Shown here in pieces: positions 1-9,185 of a DNA stretch of 64,000 nucleotides. Source of the DNA: Sphingobium ummariense RL-3 (lineage in GTDB: Bacteria > Pseudomonadota > Alphaproteobacteria > Sphingomonadales > Sphingomonadaceae); assembly GCF_000447205.1 (NCBI RefSeq), contig NZ_AUWY01000112.1, positions 1-64,000 on the forward strand, in the 5' to 3' direction. Both the position numbers and the translations under genes were made by a program. The notes below the pieces were generated by a model. The model was not told where the DNA came from. It worked only from the letters and a program-made list of their open reading frames with translations, and ran no database searches. Position 1 is the first letter of the stretch. Each line of letters opens with the position of its first letter.

Positions 1-218
1 CCTCCGCGCTGGAGGCGGCGCGCGGCGCCAGCACCGCCGTCCAGCTCGCCGCGGCCCGCGCGGGCGATGACTATGAACTGCTTTTCGCCCTGCCGCCCTC
101 GCAAAAGCCGCCGGTTCGGGCCATCCCGGTCGGCCGCCTTCAGGAAGGACGGGGCCTCACCCTGCTGATCGACGGCGCCGTCATGCCGCTCCCCGACCGC
201 CTGGGCTGGGAACACTGA
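1..218 (+). CDS. thiL: Thiamine-monophosphate kinase, C-terminal fragment
   Basis: Only the last 71 codons are present; the reading frame enters at base 3 and stops with TGA at 216-218. ThiL phosphorylates thiamine monophosphate to thiamine pyrophosphate in the cytoplasm. The visible part carries the family's C-terminal signature GDDYELLFALPP, followed by a short region with the pattern VGRLQEGRGL that matches ThiL tails (I-G-x-[IV]). The gene runs in the same direction as hppA downstream, a neighbour pairing common in sphingomonads. The N-terminal nucleotide-binding part lies outside the window, so integrity cannot be judged. Confidence 0.85.
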   Translation, partial: SALEAARGASTAVQLAAARAGDDYELLFALPPSQKPPVRAIPVGRLQEGRGLTLLIDGAVMPLPDRLGWEH

Positions 219-449
219 TCCACATCAACGCCCATTCATCTTGACGCCCGCCGTCCCATCTGTAGCTTTCCAGCCACCTTATTCCTCAGCCGGCCGGATC
301 GCAGGAGATGCGTATGTCCCCGATGCTGATTGACGCGGTGCCACTTGCCGGATGCCTGTGCTCCGGCCGCCCGCGCTTGCGACCTTCGCCCGCCCGTATC
401 CTCCAGCGGAGCGGCCGATGAAAGCAACAACCGGGGGAGAGGAACAAGC

Positions 450-2573
450 ATGCAAATTGTCTATATCGCCATAGGGTGCGGCCTGCTGGCCGTGCTCTAC
501 GGGCTTTTCACGAGTCGGCAGGTGCTCGCCGCGTCGCCGGGCAACGAGACCATGCAGGCGATCGCGGGGGCGATCCAGGAAGGGGCGAAGGCCTATCTCG
601 GCCGGCAGTACACCACGATCGCGATCGTCGGCGTCGTCGTCGCCGTGCTGGTCGCGCTGTTCCTGGGGCTGACCTCTGCGGTCGGTTTCCTGATCGGCGC
701 GATCCTGTCGGGCGCGGCAGGCTTCATCGGCATGAACATCTCGGTGCGCGCCAATGTCCGCACGGCGGAGGCTGCCCGCGGCACCTTGCAGAGCGGCCTC
801 ACCGTCGCGTTCAGGGCCGGCGCCATCACCGGCATGTTGGTGGCCGGCCTCGCCCTCCTCGCGATCAGCGTCTTCTTCTGGTATCTGGTAGGCCCCGCCG
901 GCCATGCGCCCGACGACCGGCTGGTGATCGACAGCCTCGTCGCGCTGGCCTTCGGCGCGAGCCTCATCTCCATCTTCGCGCGGCTGGGCGGCGGCATCTT
1001 CACCAAGGCGGCCGACGTCGGCGCCGACCTCGTCGGCAAGGTCGAGGCCGGCATTCCGGAGGACGACCCGCGCAACCCCGCCGTCATCGCCGACAATGTG
1101 GGCGACAATGTCGGCGACTGCGCCGGCATGGCGGCCGACCTGTTCGAAACCTATGTCGTGACGGTCGGCGCAACCATGGTGCTGACCGCGCTGCTGGTGA
1201 CAGGCGTCGACAACGCCTTCCTGCTGCGGCTGATGGCGCTGCCCCTGTCGGTCGGCGGCATCTGCATCATCACCTCGATCATCGGCACCTATATGGTCCG
1301 CCTGGGCGCGAGCCAGTCGATCATGGGCGCGCTCTACAAGGGGTTCTGGACCACCGCGATCCTCTCGATCCCGGCCATCTACTATGTCACGGCACAGGTG
1401 CTGGGCGACATGAACGCCCCCTTCGGCACCGATCTGGACGGCAATGGGGGCTATACCGGCATGGCGCTGTTCTGGTCGATGATGGTCGGCCTGGCGGTCA
1501 CCGGCCTGATCGTCTGGATCACCGAATATTATACCGGCACCAGCTATCGCCCGGTCCGTTCAATCGCAAAAGCGTCCGAAACCGGACACGGCACCAACGT
1601 CATCCAGGGCCTCGCCATCTCGCTCGAGGCGACGGCGCTGCCGACGCTGGTGATCGTCGCGGGCATCATCGTCGCCCATCAGCTCGCGGGCCTCATCGGC
1701 ATCGCCTTCGCCGCGACGGCGATGCTGGCGCTCGCCGGCATGGTGGTCGCGCTGGATGCTTACGGTCCCGTCACCGACAATGCCGGCGGCATCGCGGAGA
1801 TGAGCCATCTCGACGACAGCGTCCGCGTGAAGACCGACGCGCTCGATGCGGTGGGCAACACGACCAAGGCGGTGACGAAGGGCTATGCCATCGGTTCGGC
1901 GGGCCTCGCCGCGCTGGTGCTGTTCGGCGCCTATACGGAGGACCTGAAGTTCTACAATGCGGCGCTGGGCCTCACCGAGCCGGTCGATTTCAGCCTGTCG
2001 AACCCCTATGTCATCGTCGGCCTGTTGCTGGGCGCGTTGCTGCCCTATCTGTTCGGCGCGATGGGCATGACCGCCGTTGGCCGGGCGGCGGGCGATGTGG
2101 TCAAGGATGTGCGCGACCAGTTCGCCACCAATCCGGGCATCATGGAAGGCACGTCGCGGCCCAACTATGCCCGCACGGTCGACCTCGTCACGCGCGCCGC
2201 GATCAAGGAGATGATCGTCCCCTCGCTGCTCCCGGTGCTGGCGCCCGTGGTCGTCTATTTCGCCATTGCGGCGGTCGCGGGCGTGCCCAACGGCTTCGCG
2301 GCGCTGGGCGCCTTGCTGCTGGGCGTCATCGTCTCCGGCCTGTTCGTCGCCCTGTCGATGACCAGCGGCGGCGGCGCCTGGGACAATGCGAAGAAATATA
2401 TCGAGGACGGCCATCATGGCGGCAAGGGCAGCGAGGCCCACAAGGCGGCCGTGACCGGCGATACGGTGGGCGATCCCTACAAGGATACTGCCGGTCCGGC
2501 GGTCAACCCGATGATCAAGATCACCAACATCGTGGCGCTGCTGCTGCTCGCAGCGCTCGCGCACGGGGCCTGA
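450..2573 (+). CDS. hppA: K+-independent proton-translocating pyrophosphatase
   Basis: A 707-residue integral membrane H+-PPase that couples pyrophosphate hydrolysis to proton pumping across the inner membrane. The pyrophosphate-binding acidic motif [12 protein letters not shown] is at about residues 215-226, and about 16 hydrophobic segments are visible. The residues that decide potassium dependence read [10 protein letters not shown], with Lys473 and Thr476; in this family Lys/Thr at these places marks the K+-independent class and Ala/Gly the K+-dependent one. The start at ATG 450 is chosen over an open frame 40 codons longer because it is preceded by a GGGGGAGAGG purine run and begins with the hydrophobic first helix (MQIVYIAIG). 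It lies 231 bases after thiL and probably has its own promoter. Confidence 0.95.
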   Translation: MQIVYIAIGCGLLAVLYGLFTSRQVLAASPGNETMQAIAGAIQEGAKAYLGRQYTTIAIVGVVVAVLVALFLGLTSAVGFLIGAILSGAAGFIGMNISVRANVRTAEAARGTLQSGLTVAFRAGAITGMLVAGLALLAISVFFWYLVGPAGHAPDDRLVIDSLVALAFGASLISIFARLGGGIFTKAADVGADLVGKVEAGIPEDDPRNPAVIADNVGDNVGDCAGMAADLFETYVVTVGATMVLTALLVTGVDNAFLLRLMALPLSVGGICIITSIIGTYMVRLGASQSIMGALYKGFWTTAILSIPAIYYVTAQVLGDMNAPFGTDLDGNGGYTGMALFWSMMVGLAVTGLIVWITEYYTGTSYRPVRSIAKASETGHGTNVIQGLAISLEATALPTLVIVAGIIVAHQLAGLIGIAFAATAMLALAGMVVALDAYGPVTDNAGGIAEMSHLDDSVRVKTDALDAVGNTTKAVTKGYAIGSAGLAALVLFGAYTEDLKFYNAALGLTEPVDFSLSNPYVIVGLLLGALLPYLFGAMGMTAVGRAAGDVVKDVRDQFATNPGIMEGTSRPNYARTVDLVTRAAIKEMIVPSLLPVLAPVVVYFAIAAVAGVPNGFAALGALLLGVIVSGLFVALSMTSGGGAWDNAKKYIEDGHHGGKGSEAHKAAVTGDTVGDPYKDTAGPAVNPMIKITNIVALLLLAALAHGA

Positions 2574-2582
2574 AACGGCTTC

Positions 2583-2615
2583 GGCCCCGCTCCCCTCGCG
2601 AAAGGGGGCGGGGCC
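2583..2615. terminator. Hairpin between convergent genes
   Basis: An inverted repeat with arms GGCCCCGC and GCGGGGCC plus inner CCCC/GGGG pairing lies 9 bases after the hppA stop and 20 bases before the stop of the convergent small exported-protein gene. There is no clear T-run on either side, so it may act as a bidirectional terminator or simply as an RNA-stabilising hairpin. Confidence 0.5.
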
Positions 2616-2635
2616 GATCTGCCGGCGGCATGCGG

Positions 2636-2893
2636 TCAGCGCTGGGCCAGCTGGACCGTGGACTTGCGGCTGATCGTCAGCCCGGCCTGCGCCCATTCTT
2701 CCTTGCTGCGGCAGTCGGTCACCGGAACCAGCGAACCTGTCACTTCCTGGCGGAAGCAATAGCGACCGTCCTTCTGAAGGGTCACCTTGGCGCCGCGATA
2801 GCTGCCCTCGGCACGGGCGAAGGCGGGGGTGGCGGCGGCCGAGATGGCGACGGTGGCGGCAACGACGGCGGCGGCGAAAGCGATGGTCTTCAT
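2636..2893 (-). CDS. Small exported protein of unknown function
   Basis: An 85-residue protein. The first 27 residues form a clear Sec signal peptide (MKTIAF, then an Ala/Val-rich core ending in PAFARA). The mature part is about 58 residues with two cysteines (in RYCFRQ and VTDCRSKEEW), which could form a disulfide, and a Lys/Arg-rich surface. The upstream sequence (reverse strand) carries an AAGGAAAA-like ribosome site. I do not recognise a named family; short periplasmic proteins with the pattern CRSKEEWAQ are common in sphingomonads. It stands alone, converging on hppA. Confidence 0.8.
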   Translation of the reverse strand: MKTIAFAAAVVAATVAISAAATPAFARAEGSYRGAKVTLQKDGRYCFRQEVTGSLVPVTDCRSKEEWAQAGLTISRKSTVQLAQR

Positions 2894-3187
2894 GGCGTTT
2901 TTCCTTCCCTGATTGAGTGGTCCTGATCCTCATTCGGATCATGCCAACTGCAATGCAGAGACCGTGCCAATTGCCGAAACCTTCGATTTTCGGGGGGATC
3001 ACGGCCGCACAGGGCGGAAAGCGCATGGAGAAAATGCCAATCACCGGCAAAATTCGCCAACAAGCGGAAAATTGCACGCCGCGTTTCCATGCTACGACGG
3101 CTACTGCCCGCGAAAATCAAAAAAGGGCGAGACAGGTTCGCTTCGTCCCATTATTTTCAAGACAGGGGCATGGTTCAGGGGGATGAC

Positions 3188-5146
3188 GTGAAGGCCAAGT
3201 TGCTGCTCGTGAGTGGTGTGCTCGCGATTCTCTGGTCGTCGGCGCAAGCGCAGACCCAGCCTCCCGCATCAACCCCGGCGCCCAAGCTCTGGCCGGTCGA
3301 AGCCTTTGCCGAACTCCCGCTGGTGCAGGGGCCTGTTCTGTCGCCGGACGGCCTGCGCTTCGCGGCGCGTTTCGCGATCAACGGCGAGCTGCGTCTCGTC
3401 ATCGCCAATATCGAGGCCGGACCGAACCGCTATCGCTCCATCGGCGTGGGCGAGAACGACGTCAACTGGTTGCGCTGGGTCAATGACGAATGGCTGATCG
3501 CCGGCATCGGCGCGGAAGACATGATGATGGGCATGCCCTGGTATGTCAGTCGGGTCGCCAGCCTGAAGGCGGACGGATCGAAGATCAACATGCTCGCCGG
3601 CAAGGTCGCGGCGCAGAGCGCGGACGACGTGATCTGGATCGCGCGGGACGGCAGCCCGCGCATCCTGCTGAGCTACCAGACCTCGGTCTTCACCTCCGAT
3701 GGCGGCTTCTGGCCTCGCGTCGACGAGGTGAATGTGGCAACCGGAAAGCTCAAGACTGCGGTCGGTTCGCGCACGGATGTCTTTTCCTGGTATGCCGACG
3801 CCTCCGGCGCGGTGCGGATGGGCGTGGGCTATGACGATGCGAGGCGGACATCGCGCCTCCTCTATCGCGACGGTGCCGGCGACTCCTTCCGCACCATCGA
3901 CCGGGCGGATCGCCGCAAGGACGAATCGCTGGTCGTTCCGCTGCTGTTCACCGCCGATCCGGGCAAGGCGATCGCCAGCGACGACCGGGACGGCACCAGC
4001 GCCCTTTACGAACTCGACCTCGCCACGCTGCAACTGGGCAAGAAGATTTTCGACGTGCCCGGCTTCGACCTGGGTGCGATCGAGGAGGACAGCGCCGGGA
4101 CGGGACTCGCGGGGGTCTATTACACCGCCGACGCGCCGTCCGTGCGCTGGTTCGACCCGACGCTCGCCACGATCCAGGCCGACATCGACAAGGCGGTGGG
4201 CGACCGCCGGGCACGCATCATCTCGACCAGCCGCGATCGCAGCCGCATGATCGTGCATGTCGGCCGCGCGGACCAGCCGGGCGCCTATTATTATTACGAC
4301 ACCGCCGTGGGCGTGATGAGCCTGCTCTCGAAGGTCAGCAACAGCTTCGGCGTGGGCACCCGCCTCTCCCCGGTGAAGACGGTCCATTACAAGGCCCGCG
4401 ACGGGCTCGATATCGCGGCGGTCCTCACCCTGCCTGCCGGGCGCGAGGCGAAATCCCTTCCCCTCATCCTGATGCCCCATGGCGGCCCCTTCGCCCGCGA
4501 CGCGGAGGAATGGGACTGGTGGGTCCAGTTCCTCGCCAATCGCGGCTATGCCGTGCTCCAGCCCAATTATCGCGGCTCATCGGGTTATGGCACTGCCTTC
4601 GCGGAAAAGGGGGAGGGGCAGTGGGGCCTCGCCATGCAGGACGACCTCAACGACGCAGTCGACTGGGCGGTGAAGGAAGGGATCGCCGACGCGAAGCGGG
4701 TCTGCATCGTCGGCGCCTCCTATGGCGGCTATGCCGCTATGCGCGCCGCCGAGCGCGACGGGGCGAAGTTCCGCTGCGCCGTTTCCTATGCGGGCGTGTC
4801 GGATCTCGCCGCGATGATGCGTTATGATGGCCGCTTCCTCAACCACGGCACGCGCAAGGACTGGATGAAGCAGCAGGCGCCCGACTTCGCCGCCGTCTCG
4901 CCGATCAACCATGCCGCGCAATTCTCGACGCCGATCCTGCTGATGCACGGAAAGAAGGATCGCCGCGTCCAGGTCGGCCAGTCGCGCGAGATGGCCGAGA
5001 AGCTCAAGGCCGCAGGCAAGCAGGAGGGCAGGGATTATGTCTATGTCGAACAGCCCCTCGCCGACCATTTCTTCTCCCGCCAGGCCGACCGGCTCGACTT
5101 CCTCCAGCGGCTGGAAGCGTTTCTGAAGGAGCATAACCCGGCCTGA
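3188..5146 (+). CDS. Exported S9 family (prolyl oligopeptidase-like) peptidase
   Basis: A serine peptidase of about 652 residues, probably periplasmic, that hydrolyses short peptides. After a signal peptide (VKAKLLLVSGVLAILW, cleavage near AQAQ) comes a beta-propeller-like region to about residue 390, then the alpha/beta-hydrolase domain. The nucleophile is in GASYGGYAA (Ser511), the acid in MHGKKDRRVQ and the histidine in LADHFFS. The start is set at GTG 3188 because AGGGGG lies 6 bases ahead of it; ATG at 3170 in the same frame would add six residues, and the frame is open back to 3089. It is monocistronic as far as can be seen. The specific substrate (dipeptidyl versus acylaminoacyl release) cannot be told from sequence. 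Confidence 0.9.
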   Translation: MKAKLLLVSGVLAILWSSAQAQTQPPASTPAPKLWPVEAFAELPLVQGPVLSPDGLRFAARFAINGELRLVIANIEAGPNRYRSIGVGENDVNWLRWVNDEWLIAGIGAEDMMMGMPWYVSRVASLKADGSKINMLAGKVAAQSADDVIWIARDGSPRILLSYQTSVFTSDGGFWPRVDEVNVATGKLKTAVGSRTDVFSWYADASGAVRMGVGYDDARRTSRLLYRDGAGDSFRTIDRADRRKDESLVVPLLFTADPGKAIASDDRDGTSALYELDLATLQLGKKIFDVPGFDLGAIEEDSAGTGLAGVYYTADAPSVRWFDPTLATIQADIDKAVGDRRARIISTSRDRSRMIVHVGRADQPGAYYYYDTAVGVMSLLSKVSNSFGVGTRLSPVKTVHYKARDGLDIAAVLTLPAGREAKSLPLILMPHGGPFARDAEEWDWWVQFLANRGYAVLQPNYRGSSGYGTAFAEKGEGQWGLAMQDDLNDAVDWAVKEGIADAKRVCIVGASYGGYAAMRAAERDGAKFRCAVSYAGVSDLAAMMRYDGRFLNHGTRKDWMKQQAPDFAAVSPINHAAQFSTPILLMHGKKDRRVQVGQSREMAEKLKAAGKQEGRDYVYVEQPLADHFFSRQADRLDFLQRLEAFLKEHNPA

Positions 5147-5304
5147 GGGCGCCGAAACCTCCTCCATTACGGCCTCCGATATGGAGCTACGCCCTGTTTC
5201 CCGGAAATCCGGCGCCCTTCATCCCACCATTTCGGAGAGGATGATGATGGCGGCCCGCAAGCGGTGTTGATTTCCTGCCTCCCGGGGAAAAGGGGGGCAG
5301 GCCG

Positions 5305-7032
5305 ATGACCAATCGTCTCTATTATGGCGACAATCTGGACGTGCTGCGCGATCATGTCGGGGATGCGAGCGTCGATCTCGTCTATCTCGACCCGCCGTTC
5401 AATTCCAACGCCAGCTACAACATCCTCTTCCGCTCGCCGACCGGGGCCGGCGCCGACGCCAGCATCGAGGCATTCGACGACACCTGGAGCTGGGGACCGG
5501 CTGCCGCAGGCGCGCTGATGGACATTACCAGCAGCGGCAACCATCGCCTCCATGTGCTGATGCAGGCGATGCGCACCGCGATCGGCGACAATGCGATGAT
5601 GGCCTATCTCGCGATGATGGCGGTGCGCCTGCAGGAACTGCACCGCGTCCTCAAGCCGACGGGCAGCCTCTACCTCCACTGCGATCCCACCGCGAGCCAC
5701 TATCTGAAGCTGGTGCTGGACGCGGTGTTCGGGGTGGAGAATTTCCGGAATGAGATCGTGTGGCGTCGGACAAACGCTCATAACAAGCTTTCTCGACAAT
5801 ATGGGCCAATCCACGACACCATTTTGTTCTACAGTCGCAGCAACGGATTTACGTTTCATCCCGGCCGCCGTCCCTACACGCGCAGCTATGTGCAGCATTC
5901 TTTTCCGACGAGCGATGATCGTGGTCCCTACCAATCGAACGTATTGACGGGCGCTGGCGTTAGAACCGGCGATAGTGGCAAGCCGTGGCGGAGCTATGAC
6001 CCGACTCCCAAGGGACGACATTGGGCGATCCCACAGAAGCTGGTTCGGGAATTGGATGAGGATGTCTTCCATCGCGCTCCGCAGCAGATTCTGGATGAAC
6101 TGGATGCGAGGGCTCTGATTCTCCATCCAAAGACCCTCGGATCACTCCCTCGATACAAGCAGTATCTTGATACCGGAGATGGCGTTCTTTTTCAGGACAT
6201 TTGGGCATATCAACCGGGCACCAGGGGTATCCTTCAGGACAATGCCGAAGGCATAGACGAGGATGTCAAATGGCTTGATGCCGATGAAGAAAAGCTGGGC
6301 TATCCCACCCAAAAGCCTAGAGGCCTGCTGGAGCGGATTGTCTCGAGTTCCTCCAATCCCGGCGACGTCGTGCTCGATCCCTTCTGCGGCTGCGGCACGG
6401 CGGTCGATGCGGCGCAGAAGCTCGGCCGGCAATGGATCGGCATCGACATCACCCATCTCGCCATTGGCCTGATCGAGAAGCGCCTGCGCGAAGGCTATGG
6501 CGATGCCGCGCGGTTCGAAACGATCGGCTCGCCGCGCGACCTTGCCTCCGCGCTGCGCCTCGCCGCCGACGACCCGCACCAGTTCCAGCACTGGATCACG
6601 CTCAAGCTCGGCGGCTGGCCGTGGATGGGCGGGAAGAAGGGCGGGGACCGGGGCGTGGATGGCTATTTCTATTATGTCGGCGCGGGCGGCCAGACCGAAA
6701 CGGGCGTCATCTCGGTCAAGGCCGGCCACAGCATCAACCCGGCCATGGTCCGCGACCTCGGCCGGGTGATGCAGCGCGACGGGCACCGCATGGGCCTGTT
6801 CGTCTGCGCCGCCATGCCCACGCGCGGCATGGCGGCCGAGGCGGACAGCCACGGCCTGATCGAGACCGAGTTCGGCCGCTTCCCCGCGCTCCAGCTCTTC
6901 ACCCTCGCGGAGCTGTTCCAGGACCGCCATCCCAGGCTCCCGCCGCTGGTCAGCCCCAACCGCAAGGCGCCCCGCGTCGAAACCCGCGCCTCGCACCAGC
7001 CGGGCGCGCAGGGCGGGCTGGATCTGCGCTGA
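5305..7032 (+). CDS. Beta-class DNA methyltransferase fused to an Mrr-like nuclease domain
   Basis: A 575-residue protein. Motif IV (DPPF, residues 29-32) precedes motif I (DPFCGCGTA, 358-366), the beta-class order of N6-adenine or N4-cytosine methyltransferases. Between them, about residues 150-350, lies the target-recognition region. The C-terminal part (about 440-555) has the pattern GGDRGVDG (Asp448, Asp452), then VISVKAG (Lys472) and a conserved RDLGRVMQRDGHRMGLFV segment, which matches the PD-(D/E)xK fold of Mrr-type nucleases, although the usual Glu/Gln before x-K is Ser470. It could therefore be a single-chain restriction-modification enzyme, or a methyltransferase with an inactive nuclease-like DNA-binding domain. 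The target-recognition part (about 5752-6350) is visibly poorer in G+C than both flanks. No separate endonuclease gene is adjacent. The start ATG follows AGGGGGGCAGGCCG. Confidence 0.88.
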   Translation: MTNRLYYGDNLDVLRDHVGDASVDLVYLDPPFNSNASYNILFRSPTGAGADASIEAFDDTWSWGPAAAGALMDITSSGNHRLHVLMQAMRTAIGDNAMMAYLAMMAVRLQELHRVLKPTGSLYLHCDPTASHYLKLVLDAVFGVENFRNEIVWRRTNAHNKLSRQYGPIHDTILFYSRSNGFTFHPGRRPYTRSYVQHSFPTSDDRGPYQSNVLTGAGVRTGDSGKPWRSYDPTPKGRHWAIPQKLVRELDEDVFHRAPQQILDELDARALILHPKTLGSLPRYKQYLDTGDGVLFQDIWAYQPGTRGILQDNAEGIDEDVKWLDADEEKLGYPTQKPRGLLERIVSSSSNPGDVVLDPFCGCGTAVDAAQKLGRQWIGIDITHLAIGLIEKRLREGYGDAARFETIGSPRDLASALRLAADDPHQFQHWITLKLGGWPWMGGKKGGDRGVDGYFYYVGAGGQTETGVISVKAGHSINPAMVRDLGRVMQRDGHRMGLFVCAAMPTRGMAAEADSHGLIETEFGRFPALQLFTLAELFQDRHPRLPPLVSPNRKAPRVETRASHQPGAQGGLDLR

Positions 7033-7129
7033 CCGCGCTGTCCTACAGGCGCTTCTTCCTGCTACGTTCCACCGGCTCTTTCTCTCCGTCCATTCCTCCC
7101 TACCACGCCGTGACTGGCGCGTCGGTGGT

Positions 7130-7228
7130 GCGTCGCTGTAGCCTTGTCGTGACCCAGCTGTCGCGTCGCTGTGACCTTCCTGTGGCGTGGGCGTCGCGTC
7201 GGCGACTTTTCCGTGACTTTTGGCGGGA
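7130..7228. repeat. Three degenerate 33-base tandem units in the 300-base gap before bioF
   Basis: GCGTCGCTGT occurs at 7130 and 7163, and GCGTCGGCGA at 7196, giving an exact 33-base period with diverging unit ends (CGTGACC, TGTGGCG, CGTGACT). The whole gap 7033-7332 contains no convincing gene. Besides these units it holds only the bioF promoter candidate at its end. The units could be a decayed minisatellite or binding sites; nothing decides between them. Confidence 0.4.
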
Positions 7229-7297
7229 AACTGCCGTCAATCGCCCGACGACATTGTGAACTCCGTAGGATCGCCCGCTGTGGCGCAGCCGGCTCGC

Positions 7298-7326
7298 TTG
7301 TCCCCTCCGCCGACGACGCCTATAGG
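7298..7326 (+). promoter_or_regulatory. Candidate bioF promoter giving a leaderless mRNA
   Basis: TTGTCC (7298-7303) and TATAGG (7321-7326) are separated by 17 bases, a good sigma-70-type arrangement. Only six bases (CCCGCC) separate the -10 element from the bioF ATG at 7333, and there is no ribosome-binding site, so transcription would start at or within a base or two of the start codon. This is inference from spacing alone. Confidence 0.45.
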
Positions 7327-7332
7327 CCCGCC

Positions 7333-8457
7333 ATGACCAGTGCCCCCTTCGCCCGGAAGCTCGCCGCCCTCGAGTCGCGGGGCCGGTTGCGACAGCTCAG
7401 CCCCAGGGCGGGGCGGGATTTCGCTTCCAACGACTATCTCGGCCTTGCCGGCGATCCGATCATCGCCCAGGCCGTCGCCGACGCGGTGGCGCGCGGTGTG
7501 CCGCTGGGATCGGGCGGCTCCCGCCTGCTGCGCGGCAACGCACCCGAGCATGAAGGGCTGGAGGCGAAGGCGGCCGCCTTCTTCCGCACCCAGGCGGCCC
7601 TTTTCCTCGCCAACGGCTATGCGGCCAACCTCGCGCTCTTCTCGACTCTGCCGCAGCGCGGCGACCTGGTGGTCGCGGACGAACTGATCCATGCCAGCGT
7701 CCATGACGGCATCCGCCTGGGCAAGGCAGCGGCGCTGTTCGCCCGCCACAATGATCCGCAGAGCTTCGTCGACCTCATCGCCGGCTGGCGCGCCGAGGGC
7801 GGCAAGGGCCGCATCTGGATCGCTGTCGAAACGCTCTATTCGATGGACGGGGACATGGCCCCGCTGGCCGATCTCACCCGGATCGCCGCGCAGCATGACG
7901 CCATGCTGCTGCTCGACGAAGCGCACGGCACGGGCGTTTTCGGCCCCGGCGGCCGCGGGCTTTCGGCCGGGCTCGACGGGCTGCACAATGTCGTCACGCT
8001 CCACACCTGCGGCAAGGCGATGGGCGCGGAGGGCGCCCTGATCTGCGGCCCGCGTGTGATCATCGACTATCTCGTCAACCGCGCCCGCTCCTTCATCTTC
8101 TCGACCGCGCCCTCGCCGCTGATGGCTGTGGCCGCCGCCGCCGCGCTTGACCGCATTGAAGGTGCGGGGGATCTGCGCGACCGGCTGGCGACCCTGCGGC
8201 AGGATGCTGCGGAGGAAATCTGCGCCCGCTTTGGCCTCCCCCCCCCGCGCAGCCAGATCCTCCCCATAGTTCTGGGCGAGGACGACAAGGCCATGGCCGC
8301 CGCCGCCGCGCTGCAGGAGGCGGGCTTCGACGTTCGCGGCATCCGTCCGCCGACCGTGCCCCCCGGCACCAGCCGCTTGCGCATTTCGCTCACTCTCAAC
8401 ATCGGCCGCGCCGATGTCGCCGCGCTTGGCCGCGAACTGCGACGCATCCTCCCATGA
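7333..8457 (+). CDS. bioF: 8-amino-7-oxononanoate synthase
   Basis: A 374-residue PLP enzyme of the alpha-oxoamine synthase family. It condenses pimeloyl thioester with L-alanine to form 8-amino-7-oxononanoate (KAPA), the first ring-forming step of biotin synthesis. Visible features are the N-terminal FASNDYLGLAGDP, GSGGSRLLRGN, the PLP-stacking region LDEAHGTGVFG, and the PLP lysine in TCGKAMGAEGA (Lys228). The frame is open 54 codons further upstream, but ATG 7333 matches the family length and start (SAPFARKLAAL). It overlaps bioD by four bases (ATGA), so the two are translationally coupled. No Shine-Dalgarno sequence is seen, which fits a leaderless transcript. Confidence 0.95.
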   Translation: MTSAPFARKLAALESRGRLRQLSPRAGRDFASNDYLGLAGDPIIAQAVADAVARGVPLGSGGSRLLRGNAPEHEGLEAKAAAFFRTQAALFLANGYAANLALFSTLPQRGDLVVADELIHASVHDGIRLGKAAALFARHNDPQSFVDLIAGWRAEGGKGRIWIAVETLYSMDGDMAPLADLTRIAAQHDAMLLLDEAHGTGVFGPGGRGLSAGLDGLHNVVTLHTCGKAMGAEGALICGPRVIIDYLVNRARSFIFSTAPSPLMAVAAAAALDRIEGAGDLRDRLATLRQDAAEEICARFGLPPPRSQILPIVLGEDDKAMAAAAALQEAGFDVRGIRPPTVPPGTSRLRISLTLNIGRADVAALGRELRRILP

Positions 8458-9083
8458 CGGTCCTGATCGTCACCGGCACCGACACCGGCATCGGCAAGAC
8501 GGTCTTCGCCGCCGGGCTCGCCGGAGCACTCGGCGCACATTATTGGAAGCCAATCCAGGCGGGCATCGATCCCGAAGGCGACAGCGAGACCGTTGCCCGC
8601 CTTTCCGGCCTTCCCGCCGACCATATCCTGCCCGAAGCCTATCGCCTCGCTACGCCGGCTTCGCCCCATCTCGCCGCGCGGCTCGACGGTGTGGAGATCG
8701 CCCTCGACCGGCTTGCCCTTCCGCTGGTCGACGGCCCGCTGGTGGTGGAAGGCGCGGGCGGCGTGCTGGTGCCGATCAGCGAGACATTGCTGATGGCCGA
8801 CCTCTTCGCGCATTGGGACCGGCCCGTGATCCTCTGTGCACGGACGGCGCTCGGCACCATCAACCACAGCCTGCTGAGCATCGAGGCGCTCCGGGCGCGC
8901 GCCGTACCGATCGCCGGCATCGCCTTCATCGGTGATCCCCATCCGGAAAATGAACGGATCATCCCCGCCCTTGCCGGCGTGCCGTCACTGGGCCGGCTGC
9001 CGCTGCTCGACCGGCTCGACGCCGCAGGACTGGCGCAGGCCTTCCGCGCCAACATCCGCCTTTCCGATACTTTCAACCGCTGA
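8454..9083 (+). CDS. bioD: ATP-dependent dethiobiotin synthetase
   Basis: A 209-residue P-loop enzyme that carboxylates 7,8-diaminopelargonic acid (DAPA) and closes the ureido ring to give dethiobiotin. The Walker A-type loop GTDTGIGKT is at residues 8-16, the DAPA-binding KPIQAGID at about 37-44, and VVEGAGGVLVPI marks the conserved second nucleotide/Mg region. The start codon overlaps the bioF stop. bioA, which makes its substrate, lies 2.9 kb downstream on the same strand after two unrelated genes, and bioB is not in the window. Confidence 0.95.
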   Translation: MTVLIVTGTDTGIGKTVFAAGLAGALGAHYWKPIQAGIDPEGDSETVARLSGLPADHILPEAYRLATPASPHLAARLDGVEIALDRLALPLVDGPLVVEGAGGVLVPISETLLMADLFAHWDRPVILCARTALGTINHSLLSIEALRARAVPIAGIAFIGDPHPENERIIPALAGVPSLGRLPLLDRLDAAGLAQAFRANIRLSDTFNR

Positions 9084-9185
9084 TAATTTTCGACCAACGA
9101 CATGGACAGCCTCCGGCCGGCGGGGTTCATGTCGGCTCATGACGGGCGGGCTATGGCGCGCCGCCAAAAAGCAAGGGACACTTCC

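Noticed and set aside
476..2926. An 816-codon plus-strand frame overlapping hppA
   Set aside because: It is an alternative-frame shadow of hppA, extremely Arg-rich, with no family resemblance.
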